From contig JALOAM010000029.1 in NCBI GenBank assembly GCA_023228765.1, positions 1-22,818 on the forward strand: a stretch of DNA of 22,818 bases, read 5' to 3'. Source of the DNA: Dehalococcoidia bacterium. GTDB taxonomy: Bacteria; Chloroflexota; Dehalococcoidia; UBA2979. The notes under the pieces were generated by a model. That model was given only the letters and a program-made list of their open reading frames with translations, had not been told where the DNA came from and made no database searches. Position numbers and translations under genes: made by a program. Positions 21,663-22,818 of this stretch are shown here, one piece after another. The stretch's first letter is position 1; each line of letters starts with the position of its first letter.

Positions 21663-21706
21663 GCGGGACAGGGTGGCGCGGTGCCGACCTGCACCACCCT
21701 GCCCGC
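21663..21706 (-). promoter_or_regulatory. Leader hairpin 1 in front of the CysO-like gene
   Basis: Arms GCGGG-AC-AGGGTGG (21663-21676) and CCACCCT-G-CCCGC (21694-21706) pair over 12 bp with a small internal bulge; the loop can also form GGUGC/GCACC. It ends 20 bp before the cysO ATG. It could be a terminator-like structure after moeB or a regulatory leader. It does not match a T-box well. Confidence 0.5.
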
Positions 21707-21728
21707 GAGTTCACTGCTGGCGTCCGAG

Positions 21729-21762
21729 CGTCGAGGGCTTCCCGCGATGGGTTGCCTCGACG
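21729..21762 (-). promoter_or_regulatory. Leader hairpin 2 between moeB and the CysO-like gene
   Basis: CGTCGAGG (21729-21736) and CCTCGACG (21755-21762) form a perfect 8-bp stem. An inner CCC/GGG stem is separated by a small internal loop. Together with hairpin 1 it fills most of the 167-bp gap, in which no gene is seen. Confidence 0.5.
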
Positions 21763-21810
21763 GGAGCGCGCCGCCTGCGCTGCCCGAGGCCACGCTACGC
21801 CGTCGCCACG

Positions 21811-22668
21811 CTATGCCGTCGTCGCGACGGGCATCTCGAGCGGCGGGGAGCCACAGAACGCGTCGTAGTCGATGAGTTCCGTGACCGTCGGGTTGTCCCC
21901 ACACAGCGGGCAGTTGGGATCCCGGCGGATCTTCATCGTGCGGAACTCCATGGTGAGCGCGTCCACCAGCAACAGGCGGTGCACCAGCGGGTTGCCGACG
22001 CCCAGGATCTTCTTGAAGACCTCGGTTGCCTGGATCGAACCGATGATGCCGGTGATCGCCCCCAGCACGCCAGCCTCGGCGCAGGAGGGGACCAGCCCCG
22101 GCGGCGGGGGATCCGGGTACAGACAGCGGTAGCAGCCCTGGCCCGGCTCGTACACCGTCGCCTGCCCGTCAAAGAGCAGGATCGCACCGTCCACCAGCGT
22201 CTTGCCGGCCAGGTAGGCCGCGTCGTTCACCAGGTAGCGGGTGGCGAAGTTATCCGCGCCGTTCACCACGATGTCGTACTGGGAGATGATCTCCATCGCG
22301 TTGTCGCTGGTGATCGGTGCGTGGTGCAGCACCACGTTGACGTGGGGGTTGTAGGCCTCCAGCTTCTCCTTCGCGGAGATGATCTTCGGCCGGTTCACGT
22401 CCGCGGTGGTGTGCAGCACCTGCCGCTGGAGGTTGGACAGGTCCACCGTGTCGAACTCGACGATGCCGATCGTGCCCACCCCGGCGAGCGCCAGGTAGAG
22501 GGCGACCGGACCGCCGAGGCCGCCAGCGCCGATCACCAGGACCTTGCCCGCGCGCAGCTTCCGCTGACCCTGCGGGCCCACCTGCGGCATGATGATGTGC
22601 CGCGAGTACCGCATCACCTCGTCCGGCGTCAGCGCGCTGGAAGGGGCTCCCTGGGGTGCGTTCGTCAT
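21811..22668 (-). CDS. moeB: MoeB/ThiF-type sulfur carrier adenylyltransferase (E1-like)
   Basis: The 285-residue product adenylates the C-terminal glycine of ubiquitin-like sulfur carriers. The ATP-binding loop is GAGGLG (47-52), followed by VDLSNLQRQVLH (75-86) and the NGADNFATRYLVNDA segment. Zinc cysteines are Cys179/Cys182 (CYRC) and Cys253/Cys256 (CPLC), and the reactive cysteine is Cys196 in PSCAEAGVLG. It has no C-terminal rhodanese domain, unlike mycobacterial MoeZ, which fits with the separate sulfurtransferase downstream. ATG 22668 has GGGGAGA seven bases upstream. It is flanked by two sulfur-carrier genes with the same unusual C-terminus and probably serves both. Confidence 0.95.
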   Translation of the reverse strand: MTNAPQGAPSSALTPDEVMRYSRHIIMPQVGPQGQRKLRAGKVLVIGAGGLGGPVALYLALAGVGTIGIVEFDTVDLSNLQRQVLHTTADVNRPKIISAKEKLEAYNPHVNVVLHHAPITSDNAMEIISQYDIVVNGADNFATRYLVNDAAYLAGKTLVDGAILLFDGQATVYEPGQGCYRCLYPDPPPPGLVPSCAEAGVLGAITGIIGSIQATEVFKKILGVGNPLVHRLLLVDALTMEFRTMKIRRDPNCPLCGDNPTVTELIDYDAFCGSPPLEMPVATTA

Positions 22669-22692
22669 CCGTCTCTCCCCGCTACCCCGCGC

Positions 22693-22818
22693 TTACCGGC
22701 CACCGGCCAGCGCGGGGATCACTGCAATCTGGTCGCCGTCCTGGACCGCGGTCTCAATGCCGTCCAGGTCGTGGATCTCCGTGTTGTTCAGATACACGTT
22801 GATGTGCGTCGGCACTCG
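22693..22818 (-). CDS. Second sulfur carrier protein (MoaD/ThiS/CysO-like), 5' end outside the window
   Basis: The last 41 codons of a beta-grasp sulfur carrier are visible; the start lies beyond the right edge. The segment THINVYLNNTEIHDLDG, then TAVQDGDQIAVIPALAGGR and TAA, aligns with the CysO-like protein at 21365-21643, including the identical last six residues ALAGGR. It ends 24 bp before moeB. As with its paralogue, an Arg follows the Gly-Gly, so processing before activation is expected. Whether it serves cysteine, molybdopterin or thiamin synthesis cannot be told. Confidence 0.88.
   Translation of the reverse strand, partial: RVPTHINVYLNNTEIHDLDGIETAVQDGDQIAVIPALAGGR

Noticed and set aside
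21663..21706. T-box riboswitch in front of the CysO-like gene
   Set aside because: AGGGTGG and GGCACCGCG occur on the minus strand, but they are not contiguous as in AGGGUGGNACCGCG, the U of UGGN is replaced by C, and no stem I is evident.

Overview
The window is gene-dense, clearly high in GC, and almost entirely transcribed from the minus strand; only two small genes near 15.5-16.0 kb lie on the plus strand. The gene set looks like an aerobic or respiring member of Chloroflexota (inference). It has the order rpsU-yqeY-pgpH (S21 is usually absent from Actinobacteria), a split b6/subunit-IV type menaquinol-cytochrome c reductase, and a CysM/CysO/JAMM cysteine cluster that otherwise recalls mycobacteria. 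There are no rRNA or tRNA genes, CRISPR arrays, phage genes or classical insertion sequences.

Layout from left to right; most genes are read from right to left. (1) 27-3190: rpsU, yqeY and a PgpH-type 7TM-HD c-di-AMP phosphodiesterase, with a TTGACC-N18-TACGAT promoter in front of rpsU. (2) 3191-3697: an intergenic stretch with an inverted pair of REP-like palindromes. (3) 3698-3974: two tiny tandem paralogues of desulforedoxin/zinc-ribbon type. (4) 4035-7544: a respiratory operon that starts with an overlooked 33-residue single-helix protein, then b6-like cytochrome b, a long subunit-IV-like protein, a Rieske protein and a dihaem cytochrome c. (5) 7745-9615: a Fic protein with a C-terminal winged helix, followed by a DPM1-like glycosyltransferase. 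Two identical 30-bp dyads lie in front of the Fic gene. (6) 9803-15425: a membrane protein, a CoA-binding protein, purF, purM and purH. (7) 15511-16018: a UPF0434/Trm112-like protein and a small membrane protein on the plus strand. (8) 16015-22818: a sulfur and folate block. In transcription order it holds a sulfur carrier (cut by the window edge), MoeB, a second sulfur carrier (CysO-like), CysM-like cysteine synthase, a two-domain thiosulfate sulfurtransferase, an unknown gene, a DUF559 nuclease embedded in REP-like repeats, a JAMM peptidase (Mec-like), FolP and a FolK-GNAT fusion.

How the genes may work together: in the last block MoeB would adenylate the carrier C-terminus and the sulfurtransferase would supply sulfane sulfur. 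CysM would add the protein thiocarboxylate to an activated serine, and the JAMM peptidase would release cysteine. Both carriers end in Gly-Gly-Arg rather than Gly-Gly, so they should need C-terminal trimming before activation, and the JAMM peptidase is the obvious candidate. This is the strongest candidate for a new system here. The second is the DUF559 nuclease, whose gene is bracketed by two direct copies of a palindromic repeat, with a third inverted copy nearby; this looks like a small mobile unit inserted between the cysteine cluster and its peptidase.
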